From the NCBI GenBank assembly GCA_026708325.1, contig JAPOVC010000010.1, forward strand, positions 1 through 64,000: a stretch of 64,000 bases of DNA, given 5' to 3'. The DNA is from Anaerolineaceae bacterium (lineage in GTDB: Bacteria; Chloroflexota; Anaerolineae; Aggregatilineales; Phototrophicaceae). The notes beneath the pieces are model-generated. The model was not told where the DNA came from. It did not search any database and saw only the letters and a list, made by a program, of their open reading frames with translations. Positions within the stretch are counted from its first letter, which is position 1. The number at the start of each line of letters is the position of its first letter. Of the stretch, positions 34,935-42,800 are shown piece after piece. The translations under genes were made by a program, and so were the position numbers.

Positions 34935-35055
34935 AACAACGGGGTCTGCGACTCTCTCCCCGGCAAAACGGAAGCCATTAGACCAGGCCGCGCAGGGTCT
35001 CTGCCTCCATGCGTTGCATGCACGCCAGGTGCGGGAATTGAAGTACAATAGGCCG

Positions 35056-35910
35056 ATGCTCAACTTTCGATGCTCTGTAAGTTTGGTCTGGCGCGCCCTC
35101 CGTACTGCCCTGCTGACCCTGTTGACAGCCGCCTGCACCATGCCGGCCGCGCTGGACAACTTTCTTGCCGACGTCCAGGCTGTCCCGGAAGGCGAATCAG
35201 TCGCCGCGCCCGCGGACCCAACCCCCCTGCCCTTCGTCGCGAACCTGCCGGTCATGGGCATCGCGCCGGAACTGCACGACGGCGCATGGTTGAACACTTC
35301 CACGCCATTGAGCCTGGCCGGTCTGCGCGGCAAGGTCGTCGCCCTGGAGATGTGGACCTTCGGGTGAATTAACTGTATCCGGGTGATCCCCTCGTTGAGG
35401 GGATGGCATCAGCAGTACGCAGACCAGGGTCTGGTCGTGATCGGCAACCACTATCCCGAATTCAACTTCGAGCGCGACATCAACGCCGTGAGGGAGTCCC
35501 TGGTCCGACTTGACGTCCCCTACCCCGTGCTGCAGGACAACGGCCGCGAGACCTGGAACGCCTACAACAACCGCTTCTGGCCCGCCCTTTATCTTATCGA
35601 CAAGCAGGGCCGCATCCGCTACCGCCACTTCGGCGAAGGCCGCTACGAGCAGACGGACCAGGCCATCCGCGACCTGCTGCGCGAGCCCTGGGACGCTTCC
35701 GCCAGCCCGGCAGCGCCATTACCGCCTGGCCTGACGTCGACGGATATCCTCAACGTGCGCAGCGGCCCGGGTCTCGACCACGACATCATCGGCCTCGTCT
35801 CGCCGGGCGAGGTCTATCAGCGCCATGGCGAACAGGAGGGCTGGTACCGCATCCGCCACCAGGGCCGCGAAGGCTACGTTTCAGGCGAGTATGTCACGCT
35901 CAGCGGCTGA
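35056..35910 (+). CDS. Probable selenoprotein: redoxin lipoprotein with SH3 domain, in-frame UGA at the UxxC site
   Basis: Read through TGA 35365-35367, one frame encodes 284 residues. They comprise a lipoprotein-type signal (LLTAAC27), a Thr/Pro-containing linker, a redoxin domain, and a C-terminal bacterial SH3 domain (ILNVRSGPGLDHDIIG, GYVSGEYVTL). The TGA falls exactly where the first Cys of the family motif WTFxCINCxRxxP belongs: EMWTFG-U104-IN-C107-IRVIPSLRGWH. Both halves are in the same frame and keep family similarity. A perfect 8-bp hairpin with a GUU loop lies 26 nt after the UGA. No sel genes are in the window. The alternative is a one-base TGC-to-TGA nonsense mutation or sequencing error. 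ATG 35056 sits 6 nt after a TACAAT box, suggesting leaderless expression. Confidence 0.72.
35386..35404 (+). promoter_or_regulatory. Candidate bacterial SECIS hairpin
   Basis: ATCCCCTC (35386-35393) pairs perfectly with GAGGGGAT (35397-35404) around loop GTT. The apical loop begins with G, 26 nt after the TGA at 35365-35367, within the spacing and loop rules known for bacterial SECIS elements. The stem is formed inside codons for a conserved stretch (VIPSLRGW). Confidence 0.6.
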
Positions 35911-36388
35911 ACCCCGCGCCATCCAGGACTCTTACCACGACGACATCGCCATCTGCATGGGCTGCGGGCGGCAGAACCCGCAGACCCTGGGAGTCCGCAC
36001 TTTTTGGGACGGCGCGGAGGGCGTCTGCCACTTCACGCCGGCCGACCATCACACGGCCTTCCCCGGCGTGGTCTATGGCGGCCTGCTCGCCAGCCTGATC
36101 GACTGCCACAGTATTGGCACGGCCATCGCCGCCATGTACGACGCCGAGGGGCGCGCGCCGGGCACGGAGCCGGAGATTACCTGCGTCACCGCCAGCCTGC
36201 AGGTCGATTATCTGAAACCGACGCCGATGGGCGTGCAGCTCGAGTTGCGCGCGCAGATTGAAGAGTTGGCCGCGCGCAAGGTAATCGTCCGCTGCAACCT
36301 GCGCGCCGGCGATGAGGAGACCGTCCGCGGCCGCGTGATGGCGGTCCGGGTCAGCTCACGTGCGGGAGGTGGCGATGAGAATGTTTGA
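35891..36388 (+). CDS. PaaI-like hotdog thioesterase
   Basis: 165 residues from ATG 35891, overlapping the preceding gene by 20 bp. MGCGRQNPQTLGVRTFW and HHTAFPGVVYGGLLASLIDCH match the 4HBT hotdog fold; VTASLQVDYLKPTPMG is the central strand. It probably hydrolyses an acyl-CoA thioester. AGGCGAG precedes the start. The close overlap suggests co-expression with the redoxin gene. Confidence 0.82.
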   Translation: MSRSAAEPRAIQDSYHDDIAICMGCGRQNPQTLGVRTFWDGAEGVCHFTPADHHTAFPGVVYGGLLASLIDCHSIGTAIAAMYDAEGRAPGTEPEITCVTASLQVDYLKPTPMGVQLELRAQIEELAARKVIVRCNLRAGDEETVRGRVMAVRVSSRAGGGDENV

Positions 36389-36413
36389 CTTATGAGCCAG
36401 GGAATACTACAAT
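36385..36413 (+). promoter_or_regulatory. Promoter of the Panacea toxin-antitoxin pair
   Basis: TTGACT at 36385-36390, a 17-bp spacer, TACAAT at 36408-36413. The -35 overlaps the last codons of the thioesterase gene. The start would be near 36420, 35 nt before ATG 36455. Confidence 0.65.
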
Positions 36414-36417
36414 TCGG

Positions 36418-36440
36418 TTAAACATTTGTTCTATGTTGAA
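36418..36440 (+). promoter_or_regulatory. Possible autoregulatory operator
   Basis: An imperfect inverted repeat, TTAAACAT (36418-36425) and ATGTTGAA (36433-36440), 7 of 8 matching with a 7-bp gap, lies across the predicted transcription start. This is a typical place for an antitoxin operator. No binding data exist. Confidence 0.35.
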
Positions 36441-36454
36441 TTGGGGTTTGCAAT

Positions 36455-37030
36455 ATGACGGACAGAGAGGGCTTTACCTACGAGTTCCCTGAGATGTCCC
36501 CTACAGAAAGACTGAAGGAACTCATCCCCTACATCGCAGAGAAGCTACAGGATGACCCTGCATTTGGGCGCGTGAAACTCGCGAAAATCATTTACTTTGC
36601 CGATATGGAATCTTTCAGGCTGCATAGACGGCCTGTGACTGGATCTGCCTGGTCCCGCGACAATTTCGGCCCACTTCCCAAGTCCTTCCTGCAAACCCTG
36701 GACGCACTGAAGGCCGAGGGAAACATCACCGAGTGTGAACGGGAATATTTTGGGCGTACGCAAAAGCGAATCGAAGTGCTTTCAGAACCATCTCTTGACC
36801 TGCTCACAAACAAGGAACTGGATATTGTAGATCGCGTTATCGAGAGATTCGCGGACTGGAATGCGAGTCAGTTGAGCCACCAGTCACACGGTGTTGCCTG
36901 GCGCCTCTCAGAGGGCGAAAGGTACATCCCCTATGAGTATTCCCTGTATTCTGATGAGCCCTTGACTGATGAAGAATTGAGGCACGCACGGCACCTGGCT
37001 CAAAAATACAGGGATTGTGACTTTGCCTGA
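36455..37030 (+). CDS. Panacea-domain (SocA/GepA-like) antitoxin
   Basis: 191 residues. VKLAKIIYFADMESFRLHRRPVTGSAWSRDNFGPLPKSF carries the hallmark of the Panacea (DUF4065) domain, a versatile antitoxin fold that neutralises unrelated toxins. The helical C-terminus is acidic. The gene is AT-richer than its neighbours. It overlaps the next small gene by 14 bp, has its own promoter and a possible operator, and thus looks like the first gene of a toxin-antitoxin pair. Confidence 0.8.
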   Translation: MTDREGFTYEFPEMSPTERLKELIPYIAEKLQDDPAFGRVKLAKIIYFADMESFRLHRRPVTGSAWSRDNFGPLPKSFLQTLDALKAEGNITECEREYFGRTQKRIEVLSEPSLDLLTNKELDIVDRVIERFADWNASQLSHQSHGVAWRLSEGERYIPYEYSLYSDEPLTDEELRHARHLAQKYRDCDFA

Positions 37031-37346
37031 GTACCGGGTCAGATTCACAGAGGAATGTAAACGGAAACTCGAACTCCTGGCTTCACCGGAAGCGCTGGGT
37101 GAAGCACTTGCGACAGTTCTCAAAGACCTCGAGAACATGCCTTACGAACTGGGCGTCACACATATTGAGCAAGAAGATGGAAGACGCATTGTCATCAGGT
37201 TCGTCAAGACCGAACTTTATGTCAGCGAATATGGCGTCATTCAGCCCTTGACCCTCTTTTTCGGCATCAGCGAAAGTCGAAAACTGGTTTTGGTACTGGA
37301 CGTGTTGGGCGCGTCCGGCTTTGGTCTGGACCCAGGCAGCCCCTAG
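37017..37346 (+). CDS. Putative toxin partner of the Panacea antitoxin
   Basis: 109 residues from GTG 37017, overlapping the antitoxin. YRVRFTEECKRKLELLASPEAL, then a long helix, then DGRRIVIRFVKTELYVSEYGVI and a hydrophobic strand region. Size and alpha/beta pattern vaguely recall RelE/ParE-like proteins, but no catalytic signature is recognised. The assignment rests on position and overlap. Its last 4 bp overlap the convergent sulfatase stop. Confidence 0.6.
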   Translation: MTLPEYRVRFTEECKRKLELLASPEALGEALATVLKDLENMPYELGVTHIEQEDGRRIVIRFVKTELYVSEYGVIQPLTLFFGISESRKLVLVLDVLGASGFGLDPGSP

Positions 37347-38740
37347 CTGAAAAACCTCTGCGGCGGGCCGGTATCGACCGCGAAGGCCAGGGCGTCGAAA
37401 CTGCGTTGCAGCAGGTCCATGCGCACTGACGCGTGCGCCGGATCATCCCAGCGATTGTCGAATTCGCCCGGGTCTTCCTGCAGGTCGTAGAGTTCGCCCA
37501 GGGCATGACCGTGATAGCGCACCAGCTTGTAGCGCCGGTCGCGGTACATGGTGGCGTAGCTGCCCTCGAAGCCGCGACCATTGTCCAGCAGCGTGCGATA
37601 ATACTCGCAGCGCACGAAGTCGCGGTGATGCTGCGCATCGGCCCTTCCACTCAGGATGGGCCACAGCGAGCGCCCCTGCGTCCCTTCCTGCGCTTCCAGA
37701 CCGCATGCGTTAAGCAGGGTGGGGAAGATGTCGGTCAGTTCGGTCAGGGCACTGCTGCGCAGCCCGGCCTGCACCTTTCCGGGCCAGCTCCAGATGAGCG
37801 GCACGCGCACCAGTCCCTCGTAAAAGCGACAGCCCTTCATCAACAGGCCGTGGTCGCCCAGGGTCTCGCCGTGGTCGCTCGTGAACAGAATGAGCGTGTT
37901 CTCGCGTTGACCGCTGCGCTCCAGCGACCCCAGCAAGCGGCCCACCTGGTCGTCCAGTTGTTCAATCATGCCGTAGTAAGCCGCCTGCACACCGCGCGCG
38001 TCGAATTCGTCGGGATGTCGTACGTCACTCTGAAAGTCGATCGCTGACAGCGCCCGCTGCGCCTCAAGGTCGCTCTTGCGAAAGAGCGGGCCCGGCATGT
38101 CCGCCGGATCGTAACGCTCCAGGTACTCGCGCGGCGGCGTGAAAGGCGGGTGCGGGTAGTAGTAGTTAATGCTCAGTAGCCAGGGCTGGTCGGGCGGCCG
38201 TTCGGTCTCGATAAAGTCGATGGCGCGCGTGGTACACCAGGTCTCGCGATGCAGCTCGACGGGAAAGCCCGTCATGTCCTGGCAGAGTTCACCCAGGTCC
38301 CGCCCCTGCGCAGCGACCCAGTCCCTCCAGGCATGACCGACGGGCCAGTCGTCGCGCGGCGCGTGGCTCCACTCGAAGACGCGGTAGCCGTCGTCCACCG
38401 GCCGCGGCTCGAGGCGTTTGAAGCCTCCGGCCAGATGAAACTTGCCGACAAGGCCACAATCGTAACCGGCGTCGGCCAGCAACTTGCTGATCAGGGGCGC
38501 GCCTTCCCCCCAGACGGTGTTGCCGTTGCAGGTGCCGTGCACGGTCGAGGGATAACGACCGGTCAGGAAGCTGGCGCGACTGGGCGTGCAGATCGGGCTC
38601 TGGCAAAAGGCGTGGTCGAAGGCCGCGCCTTCGCGCACGAGGCGGTCGATGTTGGGCGTGCGGATGTGCGGGTTGCCCAGCGCGGCAATGGAGTCCCAAC
38701 GCTGCTGGTCCGTGCAAATCCAGAGAATGTTCGGACGCAT
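37343..38740 (-). CDS. S1-family sulfatase
   Basis: 465 residues, close in layout to the 13306 gene. MRPNILWICTDQQRWDS gives the first metal site, and ICTPSRASFLTGR the formylglycine motif with C51. FTSDHGETLGDHGLLMKG is the second metal loop. No signal peptide is seen. AGGAGG lies ~9 nt before ATG 38740. With 13306 it represents a paralogous pair, likely acting on different sulfate esters. Activity requires formylglycine formation. Confidence 0.9.
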   Translation of the reverse strand: MRPNILWICTDQQRWDSIAALGNPHIRTPNIDRLVREGAAFDHAFCQSPICTPSRASFLTGRYPSTVHGTCNGNTVWGEGAPLISKLLADAGYDCGLVGKFHLAGGFKRLEPRPVDDGYRVFEWSHAPRDDWPVGHAWRDWVAAQGRDLGELCQDMTGFPVELHRETWCTTRAIDFIETERPPDQPWLLSINYYYPHPPFTPPREYLERYDPADMPGPLFRKSDLEAQRALSAIDFQSDVRHPDEFDARGVQAAYYGMIEQLDDQVGRLLGSLERSGQRENTLILFTSDHGETLGDHGLLMKGCRFYEGLVRVPLIWSWPGKVQAGLRSSALTELTDIFPTLLNACGLEAQEGTQGRSLWPILSGRADAQHHRDFVRCEYYRTLLDNGRGFEGSYATMYRDRRYKLVRYHGHALGELYDLQEDPGEFDNRWDDPAHASVRMDLLQRSFDALAFAVDTGPPQRFFS

Positions 38741-38785
38741 GCCCCTGCCCTCCTCAAAGTAGCGCGATTGTAGCGCAGGGGATGT

Positions 38786-39235
38786 CTACATCTCCGCGCT
38801 GTCGAGGATGAGCGTGACCGGACCGTCGTTGTGGATGACGACCTGCATGTCTGCGCCGAAGACGCCGCAGGCCACCTGGCCGATGCCGGCCTCGCGCAGC
38901 TTCTCCGCGTAACGCTCGACCAACGGCTCGGCCAGGTCCGGCTTGCCGGCGCGGGTGAAGCCAGGTCGGCGACCGCGCTTCATGTCTGCGTAAAGCGTGA
39001 ACTGCGAAATGACCAGCACGCCGTAGCCGAGGTCCAGGGCGGAGCGGTTCATGCGGTGCTGGTCGTCGCGGAAGATACGCAACTGGGCCGTCTTTTGCGC
39101 CAGGCGGTCGACCTCGGCCGGGCCATCGTCCAGCGCGATGCCGACCAGCGCCACCAGGCCGCTGTCAATGGCGCCCACCAGCTCACCCGCCACGTGCACC
39201 TCCCCGCGGGTGACGCGCTGCAAAACGACGCGCAT
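38786..39235 (-). CDS. dtd: D-aminoacyl-tRNA deacylase
   Basis: 149 residues, standard DTD length. MRVVLQRVTRGEVHVAGE opens the protein; the catalytic loop is SQFTLYAD, and NDGPVTLIL is the C-terminal Gly-cis-Pro-like motif. It hydrolyses D-amino acids mischarged onto tRNA. The start overlaps the stop of the upstream DinB-like gene (TGATG). A longer in-frame extension lies within that gene and is not used. Confidence 0.95.
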   Translation of the reverse strand: MRVVLQRVTRGEVHVAGELVGAIDSGLVALVGIALDDGPAEVDRLAQKTAQLRIFRDDQHRMNRSALDLGYGVLVISQFTLYADMKRGRRPGFTRAGKPDLAEPLVERYAEKLREAGIGQVACGVFGADMQVVIHNDGPVTLILDSAEM

Positions 39236-39777
39236 CAGCCCTGGGCCGACATGTCGCCGGGAGTTGGGTGCAGGCCCTCGGCGATGCGCAGGGCGCGCAG
39301 TCGGTCCAGCCAAAAAAAGTACAGGAACTCCTGCACGGCCTGCTCGACGGTCAGGGTCTGGCCAGTGGGGGCATAGGTCAGGCGCTTGCTGAAATCATCG
39401 ACGGCGAGTTGCAGGACGAATGCTTCCTGGTCCGGCAGGGCGGCGCGAATGCCCTCTGCGCTGCTTTTCATCAGGCGACGCCGGAAAAAACGTTGTTGCC
39501 AGCCCGTAGCCCGCTCCCAGGTGCGGGCGGAAAAGGGGAATGGCAGGTTCCAGATGGCCAGTTGAACCTGAAGCAGGTGGAGGCGGTCCATCCACTGCAA
39601 ATGGCCCAGGATGGCCGCCAGCGACCAGCCATCGTGCCGCGCCTCGTACCAGCGCGCCTCGGGCACGATCGAGCGCATGGCGATGAAGGATTCGCGCACT
39701 TCACGCATCCGCGCGATGAATTGAAGACGGTCTTCCTCGTCATCCAGAAAGCGATAATCGCGCCGGGTCATGACCAA
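39235..39777 (-). CDS. DinB-like putative metal-dependent hydrolase
   Basis: 180 residues. The DinB/YfiT four-helix pattern is visible: REVRESFIAMRSIVPEARW, HDGWSLAAILGHLQWMDRLH (with the first metal His) and a C-terminal helical region. These proteins are often DNA-damage-inducible or thiol-transferase-like, with unknown substrates. It is translationally coupled to dtd by a TGATG overlap. Confidence 0.75.
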   Translation of the reverse strand: MVMTRRDYRFLDDEEDRLQFIARMREVRESFIAMRSIVPEARWYEARHDGWSLAAILGHLQWMDRLHLLQVQLAIWNLPFPFSARTWERATGWQQRFFRRRLMKSSAEGIRAALPDQEAFVLQLAVDDFSKRLTYAPTGQTLTVEQAVQEFLYFFWLDRLRALRIAEGLHPTPGDMSAQG

Positions 39778-39830
39778 TGCCTGAACGGGTTGACTTCATC
39801 TTACGCCTGGCCAGGGGCAGCGTCAACAAC

Positions 39831-39858
39831 TTGCGCGCAACCCTTCGCGGCGTAAAAT
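39831..39858 (+). promoter_or_regulatory. Promoter for the large kinase-like gene
   Basis: TTGCGC at 39831-39836, a 16-bp spacer, TAAAAT at 39853-39858. The start near 39865 leaves a ~19-nt leader with the strong AAGGAGG site. Confidence 0.5.
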
Positions 39859-39883
39859 GGACGCGTTGCCGCAAGGAGGCTGC

Positions 39884-42800
39884 ATGGCGGACAGTCTGTT
39901 CGACAACCGCTATCGCTACGACCACATTTACCCCCGTGGCCGCTCCGGCGAGACCCTGCGCGCCTTCGATTCCCGGGCCCAGGACCGGCCGGTCATCATC
40001 AAGCGACCGGCGCCCAACGATGCCCCGCCCATTCGCGCCGGCCAGGAAGTCAGCATACTGAACGAGCGCCGGGCCCTGCAGCGCCTGTCCGGCCACCCGG
40101 TGCTGACCGAACTGCTCGGCTCCGGTCAGTTTCCGATCGGCGGCATGCCCCATCAGTACATCGTCATGGAACGCGCCGTCGGCGACATCGTCGGCGACAC
40201 GGTTCTGGCGCTCAAGGCCAACGGTCAGTACCTGTCGGACCTGGAATTGCTGGTCATTCTGGACAGCCTGCTCGACCTGCTTCAAACAGCCCACGAGCGC
40301 GACATCGTTTACAACGACGTGGACGCCTGGCATTTGTTCTGGGACCGCGACGCCTGGCGGCTCAAGGTCATCGACTGGGGCAACGCCGTCCTGCTTGAGG
40401 GGGACGAAAGCACGCCGCAGGGGGTAAGCCGTCAATCGGACGTCGGCCAGGTGGGAGAATTGCTCTACTTCCTGCTGACCGGCGGACGTCGCATTGAGTT
40501 GCCGCGCGACGCCGGCAATGACTTTCGCGCGGATTTCGGCCCGGAAGCGGAACGCGTATCAACCCGCCTGCAAAGTATTGTCAGCCGTGCGGCGCACCCC
40601 CGATTGCAATTGCGTTATCCGGACCTCGCTACCCTGCGAAAGGACCTCGCCGACTTTCGCGCCCCGCTGCAACGCGAGCGCGACATGGTTCTGAACCGCG
40701 TCAGTGGCAGGTTGCGTCACGACCGCAGCCGCGACGAGTTGCATGGCCTGATGCAAACTCTGGCGCCGGCTCTGGCTGCTGACCCGGGTTATCCCCAGTC
40801 TCGCGAGTTGCAAAAGGCGATAGAGGCGCGCCTGCAGGACATCGCCATCGCCGCCGACCTCGACGCGATTCGCATCTACATGGAAAACGGCAACTGGCAG
40901 CGCAGCGCCGAACTGCTCTCCGAGCTGCGACCACGCGCGGACGGCGAGAACTCCCGTCTGGTGCGTCTGCTGGGCGATATGGCACGTCTCTTGCAGGACG
41001 CGCAGCGGGAAGACATTCCTGCACTGGTGCAGGACAGTATCGCGTTGCTTTTTGATGGCCAGGTGGCCGAGGCGGCCCAGGAACTGGTCACGCGGCATGC
41101 CAGCGAGAGCGATTACGAACTGCAATACATGCTGGCCGAGCGCATATCGGCGCACTACCCTGATGTTCAGTTGCTGCAACCCAACCTGCTGCGCGTCCGC
41201 CTGGCGATGGGGGATCTCGCGTACGCCGGCCAGCCGGTCGGCGAGCCGCAGGTCGTGCTCGATGAAGTGTTGGCGCTGCTGCAGGGAATCAACGCCAACC
41301 CGCGACTCGCGCCGGGCGTTTTGCAGGAGCGCTACGGCCAGGTCGGCGAGGGCCTGGAATCCCTGCAAACCCTGCTGGACTCCCTGGGCGGCGGCCAGCC
41401 CTTGCCAGGCGCCGAGGGCCTGGGCGGGGCCCTGCAACGCGCCCTGATGGCCAGCCGCAGTCTGGCCCGAAACCTGCAAATCATCGGCAGCCGGGCCGCT
41501 TCCAGCCCGCGCGAGGCCACCACGGCGCTCGCCGACTGCCAAATTATCGACCCGGTCAACAACGCCTGGGCGCTGCTCCAGCGCCGCCTCGATGCGCTCT
41601 ACGAGTTTTTGGGCACCTGCCAGACCTGGGTCCCGCTGGCCGACGGTTCCGGCCTCGACAACTGGCTGCGCGACACGCGCTCCGACCTGAACCCTTTCAT
41701 GGAGTTTCTGACTGACCCCTTGTTCAAGGACATGGTGAGCGGCCTCGATGTCGCCACGAGTGCCTGGGACAAATACGCCATGGCCACACTGCAGGGCAAT
41801 CGCGCCAGCGCCCTGGATGCCCTCACACAGGCCTCCGAAGCCGTTCAGACGCTGAGCCCGACGCTTTCCTCCTGGTTCATACAATTGCGTAGCGTCGTTG
41901 CCGGCGCGCGCTATGTGGAGCGGCACGCCCTTTTCGGGGGCCTTGGGCGGGCGCTGGCGGATGGCTGGCAGACCTGGGACCGCGGTCAACTGGCCGAAGC
42001 GGCGCGACTGGCGCAGCGCGCCAGGGAGATTGCCCGCAACAACCCGCAGCGTGAGGCATCGGACCGGCTTGCAAGGCTTGCCGAGGCGTCGCGTATCTGG
42101 GTCGAGCGAAACGGCGTCGCCAGTGCCGAGGCCACCCGCACGGCTCTGGCGGCCGCGGAAAGCCTGTTTACGGAGGAAGAATTGAAACTGCGCGACGACT
42201 TCGCGCAGCAAATGCCAGGAACCGACACTTTCCTCAAGGCCATGAATCGCGGCCTGGTCGACCAGGTTGACCAGCAAAGCACGGCCGCCCTGCGCATCCT
42301 GTTCTTCTATTACCTGTTGCGTGGCGCGGAAGACGCCCAGGAGAACGACGCGAACGCGCTGGAAAATGCGGCCTTCTGGCATGAGGCCGCCTTGCGCACG
42401 CTCGGTGACGACGGGCCGCAACACGTGGCCGCGCGCTCGCTGGAGAGTTTCATCAGCCGGAGACAGGACCTGCTGGACGCGGCCGGGCGCATCAACGAGA
42501 TCAACGGGCCGGACATTCTGCCCCGCCTCGCCACCATTGCGGACCAACTGGAGGCCAACCCCCAGGCGCGCCTGCTGGCGCCGGCCATCCTCAGTCTGGC
42601 GGAATTCCAGGCGGCCCTGCGTGACTGGACCGACGGCGAGTTTCGGCCGGCCGGTGTCAAGCTCGAAAACGCCATGAACGCCATTGATGACGCGGAGCAG
42701 GCCGCCGCCATCACCCTGACCGGATACCGCACCTGGCTGGTCTCGCTGCAGGCCGGCGCCGCCGAACTGCACACCCGGCTGCGACGCATGAACAAGGTCA

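Noticed and set aside
35365-35367. Genome-wide TGA reassignment (e.g. to Gly or Trp)
   Set aside because: Many genes here end in TGA at the expected C-terminus (asnS, lutB, the thioredoxin and E1 genes), so TGA is a regular stop.
35340-35400. Frameshift as the cause of the split redoxin gene
   Set aside because: Both halves are in the same frame; only the TGA codon interrupts them, so no indel is needed.
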